A stretch of 64,000 bases of DNA from Streptacidiphilus pinicola (GCF_003258295.1 NZ_QKYN01000036.1:1-64000), one strand, 5' to 3'; positions 16,582 through 25,908 are shown, counted from the first letter of the stretch. The notes: a model not told the origin generated them from the letters alone. A program made the numbers and translations.

Positions 16582-17250
16582 TCAGGTCCCCACCTCCGTG
16601 GGAAGGTCCGGGGCGTCGGTACGCGCGTTCTGCGGCCATCGCGCCGTGCCCAGGATCATCGGGCGGACGAAGGGGGGTGCCTTGGGGAGCACTCCGTGTT
16701 CGACGTGTCCGACCTCGAAGCCGGCTGCCTTGATCGAGTCCAGCGTCGGACGGTTGCACTCGCAGCAGACCACCAGCCGGTTCAACCAGTTGAGGCGGTC
16801 CTGGGTGCGGGCGAGCTTCGGCTCCGCGGAGCGCACGTGCTCCATGAAGAGCAGCCTGCCGCCGGGCCGCAGCACGCGACTGATCTGCCGCAGGGCCCGC
16901 TGCTGGTCGGCGACACCGCACAGCACCAGAGTGGAGACGACAACATCGAAGCTGTCGTCGTCGAAGGGCAGGTCCTCGGCGGGCGCACGCAGCACGGTGG
17001 CGTGCGGCGCACGCTCCCGGACCTGGCGTTCGAGTCGGCGGACCATGGCCGGCTCCGGTTCGGTGACCGTCAGGGCGGCCACGCCCGGACCGTAGAGTTC
17101 GAGGTTGGCTCCGGTCCCGGCACCGATCTCCAGCACCTCGCCCGTGGCCTGGGCGACCAGCCGACGCCGTGACTCCCGCAGGCCCGCCGCCTCGGCCCTG
17201 GCCATCTGCCGGTCGTAGGTCAGCGCGAAGAACGCTTTATGGATGCTCAT
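16582..17250 (-). CDS. class I SAM methyltransferase (UbiE/METTL7-like)
   Basis: 222 aa. Motif I is VLEIGAGTGANLELY (residues about 38-52), followed by VTEPEPAMVRRLE, LRAPAEDLPFDDDSFDVVVST, RVLRPGGRLLFMEHVRS, and the Cys-rich RLVVCCECNRPTLDSIKAAGF. This layout is typical of the methyltransferase-11 domain proteins, in which VLRPGGRLLFMEHV precedes a region that closes the active site. The substrate cannot be assigned. It is separated from neighbours by about 100 bp on each side and is probably monocistronic. Confidence 0.83.
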   Translation of the reverse strand: MSIHKAFFALTYDRQMARAEAAGLRESRRRLVAQATGEVLEIGAGTGANLELYGPGVAALTVTEPEPAMVRRLERQVRERAPHATVLRAPAEDLPFDDDSFDVVVSTLVLCGVADQQRALRQISRVLRPGGRLLFMEHVRSAEPKLARTQDRLNWLNRLVVCCECNRPTLDSIKAAGFEVGHVEHGVLPKAPPFVRPMILGTARWPQNARTDAPDLPTEVGT

Positions 17251-17360
17251 GGCTGCCTCGATTCCTCACCCCCGGGAGCACGTCCCGGGTGCCGAAGTCG
17301 ACGCTACGGCGGTGGCGGACATCGCCGCATGAGGCGGTTGCCTCATCTTCCCGTCCGGGG

Positions 17361-18935
17361 TCAGGCTGCGGCGTCGTCCACCGGCGGCAGCAGTCCGTTC
17401 TGCATCGCGAACAGGCATGCGGCGGCCCGGGTGGACACGCCGATCTTGGCGTAGATGTGCTCGACATGGTTCCGGGCGGTCTTCGGCGAGATGACCAGGC
17501 GGCCCGCGATCTCCCGGCTCGAGCAGCCCCGGGCGAGCAGCCGCAGCACGTCGACCTCCCGGCCGGTCAAACCGGCAGGACCGCGCCGGTGGCGGGCGAC
17601 GCGGTGCCCGGCCGCGGTGAGCACCGCCGCCACCGCCTCTGCGTCGAGCCGACCGCCCGCCGCCTCGGCGCGCAACTCCGCCGCGGCCTGAGCTGCCGTC
17701 AGAGCCTGGCGGTGGGGCCGCGGTTCGATCATGGACTGGTAGGCGTCCGCGGCACCGAGGATCCGGGCCTTGGGTGAGATCGCCGGGGCGGTGAGTCCGC
17801 GGGGGTAGCCGGAGCCGTCCAGCCGCTCCCGGTGCTGCACGGCGATGGCTCCGAGCGGCGCCAGCGTCGCCGACTGACAGAGTATCCGTTCCGTCAGATA
17901 GGGCTGGAGGCGTACCCGTTCGCGTTCTCCGGTGCCGAGCGGGCCGGGTTTGTCCCAGATCGCGTTCGACACGCCGAGGCGTCCGAGTCCGTGCACCAGG
18001 GCGGCCCGGTGCAGCTCCTGCCGCTCGTCCTGCGTCAGGCCCACCTGCGAGGCGGCGGCGTCGACCAACGCGGCCACCGCGCGGGCGTGGCCCAGGGTGA
18101 ACGGCGACTTCAGATCGACGAAGTCGGCCACCGCCAGCAGCGCCTCGTCGAACTGGTCCTCGCTCAGCCGGACGCCCAACGCCGGCTCGGCGCCGATCAC
18201 CGCCTCCCAGGTCCGCGCCGCGTCCAGACCACCCAGCACGGCCTCCGGGTCCTCGCACAGCACCGCGGCGAGCCCCGGATCGAACTGCCCGCCCGCGCGT
18301 CGGCGGGCCAGCTCGACCGCGGCGTCCACGCCGCCCAGACGGTGTGCGACCTCGGTGAACTCCGCCAACTGAGCCAGGCGGGAGGGGATCGGAACCTCCC
18401 TCCCTTTGAGCTCTCCGGGCCAGCCACGCCCGTCCCACTGCTCGTAGGCCGCCCCGACCGCCTGCTGGACGTCCATTGGCAGGCTGAGCCGACGAGCCAG
18501 ATCGGCAGCCAGAGCCGCGTGTCCGGCGATCATCGTCTCCACCTCGCGGAACCCGCCCAGGGTGAACTCCAGCCCGACCCGGAACCGGTGCAGTGGGGGG
18601 TTCCCCGAGCCGATCAGGCGCAGGGCCGACGCCGCCGCAGCAAGACTCCGTTGCTCGTACCGGTACTTGCCGGACTTCAGGGCGATGTCGTCGCCGAACC
18701 ACTTCGCCTGCTCATGCGCGTCGGAATGGCAGCCCACGTTCACCAGCAGCGCCGTGTAGTACACGGCCAGGCGCTCCTGGTCACCCAGGCCGATCCGCTC
18801 GGAGAGGCGCAGGGCGATGAGGCACTGGCGCAGGACGTGTTCCATCGGCTGGCCGAAACCGAGGTCGACGCCCAGGGAAAGCGCGGCGACAAGCTCGGCC
18901 AGCCGCATCCGCGGGCCGGCACCCCTACCGCTCAC
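17361..18935 (-). CDS. HD-GYP-like domain protein with C-terminal LuxR DNA-binding domain
   Basis: 524 aa from GTG 18935 (ATG 18908 possible). Two HD-type modules can be seen: one around residues 150-200 (EQWDGRGWPGELKGREVP) and one around 270-410, with GYP motif HRERLDGSGYPRGL and ILGAADAYQSM. In the second module the metal-binding HD pair reads VHGLGRLG rather than HDxGK, so an essential aspartate is lost. Residues about 455-515 are a LuxR helix-turn-helix (GLTGREVDVLRLLARGCSSREIAGRLVIS, KTARNHVEHIYAKIGVSTRAAA). It may be a DNA-binding regulator with a sensory rather than catalytic HD-GYP part. It starts 9 bp after the NTF2-cupin gene, so it is probably cotranscribed. Confidence 0.82.
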   Translation of the reverse strand: MSGRGAGPRMRLAELVAALSLGVDLGFGQPMEHVLRQCLIALRLSERIGLGDQERLAVYYTALLVNVGCHSDAHEQAKWFGDDIALKSGKYRYEQRSLAAAASALRLIGSGNPPLHRFRVGLEFTLGGFREVETMIAGHAALAADLARRLSLPMDVQQAVGAAYEQWDGRGWPGELKGREVPIPSRLAQLAEFTEVAHRLGGVDAAVELARRRAGGQFDPGLAAVLCEDPEAVLGGLDAARTWEAVIGAEPALGVRLSEDQFDEALLAVADFVDLKSPFTLGHARAVAALVDAAASQVGLTQDERQELHRAALVHGLGRLGVSNAIWDKPGPLGTGERERVRLQPYLTERILCQSATLAPLGAIAVQHRERLDGSGYPRGLTAPAISPKARILGAADAYQSMIEPRPHRQALTAAQAAAELRAEAAGGRLDAEAVAAVLTAAGHRVARHRRGPAGLTGREVDVLRLLARGCSSREIAGRLVISPKTARNHVEHIYAKIGVSTRAAACLFAMQNGLLPPVDDAAA

Positions 18936-18944
18936 GCTTCGACC

Positions 18945-19715
18945 CTATGCGGCCTTCTGGCCGTAGTGGAGCGCGCCCTGCCAGTCGATGGCCACGACCG
19001 GTTCGTCGCCGATCACCCACGCGTCGTGGCCGGAGGGCAGCACCGTGATGTCGCCCGCCTTCGCGTCGAACTCCGTCCCGTCGGCCATGCGGATGCGGAT
19101 GGTCCCGGACACGTGGTACTGGAAGTGCGGCGCCTCGCACCACTCCGTGCCGGCCAGCGGCTTGACGTCCTGCGACCAGCGCCAGCCCGGTTCCAGGACC
19201 AGGCGGCCGACCACCCCACCGCCCGCGTTGATGATCTCCACGCGGCCGTGCGGGAAGGTGCGGACCTCCGCGGGCGCGCTGAAGTCCAGGTGCTGTGCCT
19301 GAGTCGCCGCCTTCGCTGCCGTCATCCCCTCCGTCGTGGTCTCCTCGTCCCAGGCCTGCAGGCTGGTCTGCGTGGTGACCAACCCGTCCCGCAGGTCCAG
19401 CATCGAGGTGGACAGCACCCTCGTGCCATCCGGGTATCGGCACTCCTCCAGGTAGGCCGCGTGGCTGCCGTCCGGTGAGACGACGACCTGCCCCAGGTGG
19501 TGCTCCATCTCCCGGCCGCACACGTCGTCGAGGAACTCCCCGATCGCCGCGGTGCCGGTGATCTCGTGCGGGTGACTCGGCTGGTCGCGATGGTCCACGA
19601 CGGTCAGCCGCGCGTCCTGCGCGTACAGGCCCTTCAGGGCCGAGGCATCGCGGTCCTCGATGCCGCGGCGCAGCATTTCGATGTCGAACATCGGCCTACT
19701 CTGCGTCGTGCTCAT
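18945..19715 (-). CDS. NTF2/SnoaL-like domain fused to a cupin
   Basis: 256 aa from ATG 19715. Residues about 8-125 are an NTF2-like domain (FDIEMLRRGIEDRDASALKG, YAQDARLTVVDHRD, EITGTAAIGEFLDDV). Residues about 150-250 are a single-domain cupin (LVLEPGWRWSQDVKPL, CEAPHFQYHVSGTIRIRMAD, AKAGDITVLPSGHDAWVIGD). The cupin has one candidate metal His (PHFQYH) and a glycine-rich second motif. It probably binds a small ligand; a link to the downstream HD/LuxR regulator is suggested by the 9-bp spacing. No enzyme activity can be assigned. Confidence 0.78.
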   Translation of the reverse strand: MSTTQSRPMFDIEMLRRGIEDRDASALKGLYAQDARLTVVDHRDQPSHPHEITGTAAIGEFLDDVCGREMEHHLGQVVVSPDGSHAAYLEECRYPDGTRVLSTSMLDLRDGLVTTQTSLQAWDEETTTEGMTAAKAATQAQHLDFSAPAEVRTFPHGRVEIINAGGGVVGRLVLEPGWRWSQDVKPLAGTEWCEAPHFQYHVSGTIRIRMADGTEFDAKAGDITVLPSGHDAWVIGDEPVVAIDWQGALHYGQKAA

Positions 19716-19816
19716 TCCCTGCCACCTCTGATTTCGCGGTCATTTCCTCTCGGCCGAGCATCAGCCGCCCAGGCACCGATGCAGCACTGCGGACGGCATG
19801 GGACTCGCGGAGGGTT

Positions 19817-20119
19817 TCAGGAGGACGCTCCGGAGACTCCCGGGGCCACGAACCGGCGATGCATCGTGGTGAAGCTGACCTCCGGCTGTCCCGGAACGCC
19901 GACCTTCTCGACCGCGGGCGCCAGTCTCTCCTGCATGAACCGGGTGAAGTCCTCCTCGGTGTCCCACACGTCGGTGATACGGAGGCCGTCCGCGTCGAAC
20001 CAGGCGACGTGGAGGACCGCGCCGTGGGGCGTGTCCTCCTCCCAGTGGACGACGTCGCGGACCGCGTCGTACTGCTCGGGCGTGGCCCCCGGCCAACTGA
20101 ACGACAAGACGACAGCCAT
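19817..20119 (-). CDS. small dimeric alpha/beta-barrel-type protein, 100 aa
   Basis: The reading MAVVLSFSWPGATPEQYDAV, then HGAVLHVAWFDADGLRITDV, WDTEEDFTRFMQERLAPAVE resembles the ferredoxin-like fold of antibiotic-biosynthesis monooxygenase (ABM) relatives, which are about this length. There are no catalytic residues I can point to. It is on the same strand as the NTF2-cupin and HD/LuxR genes, about 100 bp before them. ATG 20119 is preceded by GAGGAGATCCGCC, a good ribosome-binding site. Confidence 0.72.
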   Translation of the reverse strand: MAVVLSFSWPGATPEQYDAVRDVVHWEEDTPHGAVLHVAWFDADGLRITDVWDTEEDFTRFMQERLAPAVEKVGVPGQPEVSFTTMHRRFVAPGVSGASS

Positions 20120-20301
20120 GGCGGATCTCCTCTCGTTACCCCTTCCAGGCTAGGCCGCCGGGCAGGACACCCGCCTGTTCACCGCCCGAGGACGGTTCGC
20201 CTCACCCGCCACGTGGCGAGACGGGGGCGGACCCTGCTCACCCCGAACCGAGTTGGCGGATGAAGCGGCGCCCTCGGCCGCGGTGTGCTTCGGAGTTCGG
20301 G

Positions 20302-20898
20302 TCAGGTGGACTCAAGGAGCCGCTTCAGCATCGCGACGTCGACGACGTGTCCGCGCGAGGGGAAGACCTTGGTCAGCAGGAGCTGGTGGACCTCGGGGTC
20401 GGGGTCGGCGACGCCGTCGGAGAGGACCAGGACGCGGTAGTCGCGGTCGGCGGCGTCGCTCAGCGTGGACAGGACCACACCGCTGGTGCTGATCCCGGTG
20501 AGGACGAGGGTGTCGATGTCCCGGTCGGTGAGCTGCTGGTGGAGGTCGGTGGTGGAGATGCCGCCGAAGCGCGTCTTGCGGACGGTGATGTCGCCGTCCT
20601 GTGGGGCGATCCGCTCGTCGATCCGGGTGGAGGCATCCTCGTGGTGCAGCATCCTCGCGGCCGCGACGCCACTGAAGGTGGTGTTGGTCGCCGGGACGGC
20701 GTCCCAGTCGTCCTCGGTGAAGGCGACGCGGACGTAGCCGATGGCTCCGCCCGCCTCGCGGACGTGGGTGATGACGTCCGCGACCCGCTCGACCAGTGCG
20801 TCGGAATCGGGAACGGCGGCGACGATGCCGCCCTGGAAGTCCATCGCCAGCAGGACGGTGCGCTTGGGGTCGACAGACGGGAGGGTGGTGGCGCTCAC
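20302..20898 (-). CDS. isochorismatase-family cysteine hydrolase
   Basis: 198 aa from GTG 20898 with AAGGAG ten bases upstream. Motifs: RTVLLAMDFQGGIVAA (Asp), VRKTRFGGISTTDL (Lys), and LVLTGISTSGVVLSTLSDAADRDY, where the family's catalytic cysteine lies at the start of the GV helix. Here that position reads ISTSGVV, with Ser in place of the usual Cys (TG-x-x-T-x-x-CV), so hydrolase activity is doubtful. It follows the MFS gene by 44 bp and is probably part of the MarR-controlled operon. Confidence 0.8.
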   Translation of the reverse strand: MSATTLPSVDPKRTVLLAMDFQGGIVAAVPDSDALVERVADVITHVREAGGAIGYVRVAFTEDDWDAVPATNTTFSGVAAARMLHHEDASTRIDERIAPQDGDITVRKTRFGGISTTDLHQQLTDRDIDTLVLTGISTSGVVLSTLSDAADRDYRVLVLSDGVADPDPEVHQLLLTKVFPSRGHVVDVAMLKRLLEST

Positions 20899-20942
20899 TG
20901 CGGTGTCGCTCCTTCGGAGGTGTGGTCCGAGGCTGTCCTCGG

Positions 20943-22409
20943 TTACGGTAGGGGTGTGCGGGAGTCGGTGTGGTGCGTGCGGGATTCGGCGCGGCCCATG
21001 AGCCGCCGGTCCAGGACCGTCAGCAGCAGGACCGCGAGACCGGTGCCGACCAGCACGAGGCCGAGGCCGTGCAGGGCGCGGTCGGTGACGCCGTGGTGGA
21101 AGACCAGGCCGGTGATCACGGACGAGACGATGGTGCCGAGGTAGGAGAAGGTCCGGAACAGGCCCGCGGCGGTACCGATCTGCTGCGGCAAGGCCTGCAG
21201 GTAGAGGGTGGTCTGGTTGCCGACCGTGGTGGCGGCGCTGGTGATCCCGAAGATCAGGGTCACCAGCACGATCACGAGCGCCGGACTGCGCGAGGTGAGC
21301 AGCACGATCGCAGCGGACCCGGCCAGCATGGTGACCGCGGAGACGACCAGCGGTCCGCGCACCAGGTTGCGGGTGGCCAGCGGCCGTGCGAGGAGCGCGG
21401 ACACGCCGGCCATCGGGAGGAGGAGCAGCCCGGCCACGGTGGACGAGTAGCCGTGCGCCGCCTCCATCCACTCCGTCACGCCGTACATCACGGTGTAGAC
21501 GCCGACCAGGGTCAACGCCTGGCGCAGGTAAGTGCGGCTGAGCGGGCCGTTGGCGGCCAGTCCCCGCAGGTCGAAGAACGGCTCAGGGGCGCGCAACTCC
21601 CACAACACCGTCGGGACCGCGGCGACGACGAACACTCCGAAGGCGGTCCAGTCGGCGGCCGGCAGGCTCATCAGAAAGATGATCAGGGCGGTCGTCGAGG
21701 CGGCGAAGCCGACGATCCCGGCCAGGTCGATCCTGCGGGCGACGCCGCGGAAGCCACCTGGCACCGACGAGCTCTCGCCGGGCTCGGGGGCGGGGTCCTT
21801 CGGCACCCAGCGCGCTGTCACCAGGAGGGCGGCGACGGTGACGGGGATGTTGATCAGGAACGCCCAGTGCCAGCCGGCCGCGCCGACCAGCAGTCCGCCC
21901 AGCGGCGGGCCGACGGCGGCGGTGGCCATCCCGGCGATGGCGAGCCCGCCGAGGACCGACCCCGGCGGCGCGTCCAGACCGGCCCGCGCCGCCCGGCGCC
22001 TGATCAGCACCATCGCGGAGGGGTAGCCGGCCGAGGTTCCGATGCCGATCAGAACCCTGGCCACGGTGAGCATCGCCAGGCTGTCGCCGAAGCCGCCGAC
22101 CAGGCCGCCCAGCAGCACCAGGAGGATGCCGCCCAGGAAGACCCGGCGCGGCCCGACCACCTCCGCCAGTTTGCCGGCGGTGGGCTGCGCGATCGCGCTG
22201 GCCAGGTACAGCGAGGTGACCAGCACCGCGGTACTGCCCACGGAGACGTGCAGGCCGTCGGCGATCGGCACCAGAGCGGTCGCGATGATGGCGCTGTTGA
22301 TCGGGTTCAGGCTGGACCCCACGTAGAGCGGGGTGGTGAAGCGCCATGGGAACGCCTGCTGTCCGGCCACGGGCGCGCTCTCGCCGGCAACGGCGTGTCC
22401 GGCGCTCAT
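20943..22409 (-). CDS. MFS drug/metabolite efflux transporter
   Basis: 488 aa from ATG 22409, overlapping the MarR gene stop by ATGA. About 12-14 hydrophobic helices are visible. [19 protein letters not shown], the motif-A-like [34 protein letters not shown] and [21 protein letters not shown] are features of DHA2-type proton antiporters. Coupling to a MarR repressor gene whose promoter holds a large palindrome indicates inducible efflux of a small, probably aromatic, compound. The following isochorismatase-like gene fits an aromatic substrate, but this is inference. Confidence 0.88.
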   Translation of the reverse strand: MSAGHAVAGESAPVAGQQAFPWRFTTPLYVGSSLNPINSAIIATALVPIADGLHVSVGSTAVLVTSLYLASAIAQPTAGKLAEVVGPRRVFLGGILLVLLGGLVGGFGDSLAMLTVARVLIGIGTSAGYPSAMVLIRRRAARAGLDAPPGSVLGGLAIAGMATAAVGPPLGGLLVGAAGWHWAFLINIPVTVAALLVTARWVPKDPAPEPGESSSVPGGFRGVARRIDLAGIVGFAASTTALIIFLMSLPAADWTAFGVFVVAAVPTVLWELRAPEPFFDLRGLAANGPLSRTYLRQALTLVGVYTVMYGVTEWMEAAHGYSSTVAGLLLLPMAGVSALLARPLATRNLVRGPLVVSAVTMLAGSAAIVLLTSRSPALVIVLVTLIFGITSAATTVGNQTTLYLQALPQQIGTAAGLFRTFSYLGTIVSSVITGLVFHHGVTDRALHGLGLVLVGTGLAVLLLTVLDRRLMGRAESRTHHTDSRTPLP

Positions 22410-22894
22410 ATCCGGGCCCGCCACGGGTCGGCGGTGGCGATCCGCTCCAGCAGCTCGATGGCCTTGTCCAGGTCGGCCCGCTCGTCCGGGGCCACCACCT
22501 GGTCGATGGCCTGCGCCAGGAACGAGGAACGGCCCTTCATCAGCCGGTCGATCAGCTCGAGGGCGGACGGGTCGGCGCTGACCAGCTTCTTGCGCCCGTC
22601 CTGGGGGTCGGGCTCCTGTCGTACCAGGCCCTCGGCCTTCAGCACGGCCAGGCTCTGCGAGATCGACTGGGGGCTGACATGCTCCAGGTCCGCGAGCCGG
22701 GCGGCCGTGATCGGCCCCTCCTGCGCGATCGTGCCCAGGACCATCAGGTGGCTCTGCGCAAAGCCGACCGCGTGCTGCCCGGACTCGGTGCGCAGCCTGG
22801 CCCGGAGGCGCTTCATCGCGTGCTGCAGCCGCTCCGCCGCCACCTCGGCCTCCCCGGGACCGCGGCCCGGGTCCTGGCTGACGTCTCTGTTCAT
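22406..22894 (-). CDS. MarR-family transcriptional regulator
   Basis: 162 aa. The winged helix reads HLMVLGTIAQEGPITAARLADLEHVSPQSISQSLAVLKAEGLVRQEPDPQDGRK-like: the recognition helix is VSPQSISQSLAVLK and the wing is the DPQDGRKK loop. Helical dimerisation regions flank it. A perfect 28-bp palindrome lies 18 bp before the start codon, as expected for autorepression. The gene is first in an operon with an MFS transporter and an isochorismatase-like protein. Confidence 0.9.
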   Translation of the reverse strand: MNRDVSQDPGRGPGEAEVAAERLQHAMKRLRARLRTESGQHAVGFAQSHLMVLGTIAQEGPITAARLADLEHVSPQSISQSLAVLKAEGLVRQEPDPQDGRKKLVSADPSALELIDRLMKGRSSFLAQAIDQVVAPDERADLDKAIELLERIATADPWRARI

Positions 22895-22912
22895 GCTGCC
22901 ACCGTAAAACTC

Positions 22913-22940
22913 GACAAGTAACTTTGCAAAGTTACTTGTC
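22913..22940. promoter_or_regulatory. perfect 28-bp palindrome, MarR operator
   Basis: The left half GACAAGTAACTTTG and the right half CAAAGTTACTTGTC are exact reverse complements, with no spacer. The site is AT-rich in a GC-rich background and sits 18 bp upstream of the MarR start, covering the position expected for its promoter. A dimeric MarR regulator commonly binds such sites to shut down its own operon. No match was noticed elsewhere in the window. Confidence 0.8.
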
Positions 22941-23085
22941 TATTTTCTCGGCCGAGCCCCGCCGGCGGACTACCCCAGTCCACCCAGACTCCGCCCCACC
23001 GAACTCACAGATCCGTCACGTGCATGGCGCCATTTTTCTTGTCTTAGTTCGCATCTTGCATCTCAGTGTCCATCAGATTACGTTC

Positions 23086-23097
23086 CTCGCTAGCGAG
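23086..23097. promoter_or_regulatory. 12-bp palindrome before the glucanase gene
   Basis: CTCGCTAGCGAG is a perfect palindrome 36 bp upstream of the secreted glucanase start. LacI-type regulators of glycoside hydrolases use sites of this size, but the regulator is not nearby and a 12-mer palindrome can occur by chance. Confidence 0.35.
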
Positions 23098-23133
23098 TTC
23101 CCTTGCCATGTGCGCGCCCAGGGAGGAACCCCC

Positions 23134-25908
23134 ATGACACGAACGGCAATCCACGCCTGGCGCCGCTGGACGGGCGTGGCCGTGGCCGCCCTACTCACCA
23201 GCGCCGGGCTTGCCGCCGTCGGCGCCGCACCGGCCGTCTCGGCAGCCGCTCCGGCAGGGGCGACCGTGCCGTTCACCAGCCTGGAGGGTGAGGCGGGCAC
23301 GCTCGCCGGTGGTGCGAGCGTGGTGTCGCTGAGCTCGCCGCCCACCACGCAGTACTCCAGCGCCGCCGTGGAGGCCTCCGGCCACGCCTACGTGCAGCTC
23401 ACCGGCACCGGCCAGAGCGTGCAGTGGACCAACACCACCGGCGCGCCGATCAGCGCGATCAATGTGCGTGAGAGCATCCCCGACTCCCCCACCGGCGGCG
23501 GCACGACCGCGTCCCTCGACCTCTACGTCGACGGCACCTTCCGGCAGGCGCTGAACCTCAACTCCAAGCAGAGTTGGTTCTACGAGAACAGCAGCAACTA
23601 CAACGGCAGCGACCAGAACCCCGCCGACGGCACCCCGCGGGTCTACTTCGACGAGTCGCACACCTTCATCTCCGGCGCGCCGATCGCCCCCGGCAGCACC
23701 CTGATGCTGCGGAAGGACGCCGCCAACACGGCCGCCTTCTACTACATCGACGTCCTGGACGCGGAGAACCCGCCCCCGCCGATCGCCCAGCCGGCGAACT
23801 CGATCTCCATCACCGACTGCGGCGCGACCGCCGACAACACCCCCACCAACGGCTCCGCCGACAGCGCCGCCGTCGACAGCACCGCGGCCATCCAGAACTG
23901 CATCAACCAGGCCCAGAGCCAGAACAAGACCCTCTGGATCCCGCCGGGCACCTTCTACCTGAAGGGCACCCAGGGCCTGACCGCGCAGGGCATCACCATC
24001 GCCGGCGCCGGAATCTGGTACAGCACCATCTACCGCGACGTGCCGCTGCCCAACAACACCCCGCTGGCCGCGCTGTTCGACCTGACCTCCGACACCGTGC
24101 AGGACTTCCACCTCGACTCCGACGCCACCAGCCGCGAGATGGTCGACGGCGGCGGGGGTGCGATGGACACCAGCGGCACCAACTGGGTCGCCGACGACAT
24201 CTGGACCCAGCACACCGAGTCCGGCTTCTGGGCCTCCGGCACCGGCGGCACCGTCGAGAACTGCCGGGTCACCGCCGTCTGGGCCGACGGCATCAACCTC
24301 AACAACGTGTCCTTGGGCAACTCCGTCGGCAACAACCTCACCGCGACGAACAACTTCGTCCGCGGCACCGGCGACGACAGCATGGCCATCAACTCGGTGA
24401 ACTACAACACCGACTCCAGCGGCAACAAGACCTATTACACGCCGATGTCGCACATCACGATGACGCACAACACCGTCATCGCGCCCTGGGGCGGCAAGGG
24501 CATCGGCATCTACGGCGGCAGCAACCAGGACGTCGAGAACAACTACATCGCCGACACCGCCCGCTACATCGGCCTGGGGGCCGGCCGGTTCGGCGTCAAC
24601 GGCAACGACCTGCTCACCGCCACCGTCAACGGCAACACCGTCGTCCGGTCCGGCGGCAACGGCTACAGCCAGGGCCAGCCGGCCCTGCAGATCGGCAACG
24701 GCGGCGACGGCCAGAACGTCGGCGTCGTGGACCACGTGACCGCCGAGAACAACACCGTCCTCGACGCCCTCTACGACGGCATCGGCTTCTCCACCTCCAC
24801 CAACACGCTGCTGCAGAACAACACCGTCACCTCGCCCTGGCGCAACGGCATCGTGATCGCCCCGCCGTACTACCCCGCGCCCACCGGTTCCGCGAACATC
24901 ACCGGCAACACCGTCACCGGGCTGGGCTCCGGGACGTCGCCCTACCTCGACAACTCCAGCGGCTTCACCGCCACGCTGAGCGGCAACAGTTGGCAGGGCG
25001 GCGGCACCCCGGAGGGTCCCTTCGGCGGCAGCGCCGTCGCCGTCCCCGGCACCGTGCAGGCGGAGAACTACGACACCGGCGGCCAGGGCGTCGCCTACGA
25101 CGTCTCCTCCGTCAACGGCACCGCCGACAGCTACCGCAGCGACGGCGTCGACCTGGAGACCACCACGGACACCGGCGGCGGCTACGACCTGGGGTGGACC
25201 GGCGGTGGCCAGTGGTTCCGGTACACCGTCGACGTCGCCGCAGCCGGCACCTACACCGTCAGCCTGCGGCTCGCCGCCCCCAGCGCCGTCACCGACGCCC
25301 TGCACCTCTCCGACGCCTCCGGTGCCAACCTCAGCGGGAACATCGACATCCCGGCGACCGGCGGCTGGCAGAACTGGACCACCGTCACCACCCAGGTGAC
25401 CCTGCCCGCCGGACAGCAGACCCTGACGCTGGACCAGGACAACGGCGGCTGGAACGTCAACAGCCTCCAGTTCACCTCCGCCGGCACCGTCACCCCCACG
25501 AACCTGGCCGCCGGCCAACCCACTGCCGAGTCCTCGCACACCGACGTGTACCCGTCGTCCAACGTCACCGACGGCAACCAGAGCACCTACTGGGAGAGCA
25601 CCAACAACGTGTTCCCGCAGTGGGTCCAGGTGGACCTGGGCTCGGCCCGGTCCGCCGACCGCGTGGTGCTGCAACTGCCCGCCGGTTGGGGGGCGCGCGA
25701 CGAGACGCTCTCCCTGCTCGGCTCGACGGACGGATCGAACTTCACCACCGTCGTGGGATCGGCGACCCACACCTTCAGCCCGTCGGCCGACAACACCGTC
25801 ACCCTCACCTTCCCGGCGACCGCGCAACGCTACTGGCGGGTCGACATCACCGCCAACACCGGCTGGCCCGCCGGCCAGATCTCCGAGTTCCAGATCTGGA
25901 ACCAGTAG
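23134..25908 (+). CDS. secreted alpha-1,3-glucanase (mycodextranase, GH87-like) with three binding modules
   Basis: 924 aa from ATG 23134, after GGGAGGAA. The signal peptide runs to about residue 38 (Arg-rich start, hydrophobic core, APAVSA). Residues about 45-215 are an N-terminal CBM35/6-like module (FTSLEGEAGTLAGG). Residues about 220-620 are a right-handed beta-helix with repeated NNTV/GNTV turns; WADGINLNN near 383 and GTGDDSMAINS near 411 carry the aspartates expected in GH87 enzymes. Then follow a CBM6-like module (about 637-782, VQAENYDTGGQGVAYD) and an F5/8 discoidin module (about 790-924, PQWVQVDLGSARSADRV). It should degrade fungal or bacterial alpha-1,3-glucan outside the cell. 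It is monocistronic. Confidence 0.85.
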   Translation: MTRTAIHAWRRWTGVAVAALLTSAGLAAVGAAPAVSAAAPAGATVPFTSLEGEAGTLAGGASVVSLSSPPTTQYSSAAVEASGHAYVQLTGTGQSVQWTNTTGAPISAINVRESIPDSPTGGGTTASLDLYVDGTFRQALNLNSKQSWFYENSSNYNGSDQNPADGTPRVYFDESHTFISGAPIAPGSTLMLRKDAANTAAFYYIDVLDAENPPPPIAQPANSISITDCGATADNTPTNGSADSAAVDSTAAIQNCINQAQSQNKTLWIPPGTFYLKGTQGLTAQGITIAGAGIWYSTIYRDVPLPNNTPLAALFDLTSDTVQDFHLDSDATSREMVDGGGGAMDTSGTNWVADDIWTQHTESGFWASGTGGTVENCRVTAVWADGINLNNVSLGNSVGNNLTATNNFVRGTGDDSMAINSVNYNTDSSGNKTYYTPMSHITMTHNTVIAPWGGKGIGIYGGSNQDVENNYIADTARYIGLGAGRFGVNGNDLLTATVNGNTVVRSGGNGYSQGQPALQIGNGGDGQNVGVVDHVTAENNTVLDALYDGIGFSTSTNTLLQNNTVTSPWRNGIVIAPPYYPAPTGSANITGNTVTGLGSGTSPYLDNSSGFTATLSGNSWQGGGTPEGPFGGSAVAVPGTVQAENYDTGGQGVAYDVSSVNGTADSYRSDGVDLETTTDTGGGYDLGWTGGGQWFRYTVDVAAAGTYTVSLRLAAPSAVTDALHLSDASGANLSGNIDIPATGGWQNWTTVTTQVTLPAGQQTLTLDQDNGGWNVNSLQFTSAGTVTPTNLAAGQPTAESSHTDVYPSSNVTDGNQSTYWESTNNVFPQWVQVDLGSARSADRVVLQLPAGWGARDETLSLLGSTDGSNFTTVVGSATHTFSPSADNTVTLTFPATAQRYWRVDITANTGWPAGQISEFQIWNQ

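Noticed and set aside
13737-16582. att sites and an integrase for the element-like block
   Set aside because: I looked for a tRNA end, flanking direct repeats and a recombinase and saw none, so only a remnant is claimed.
23191-25827. Val/Gly-rich frame opposite the glucanase
   Set aside because: It has the typical composition of the reverse strand of a GC-rich gene and no motif.
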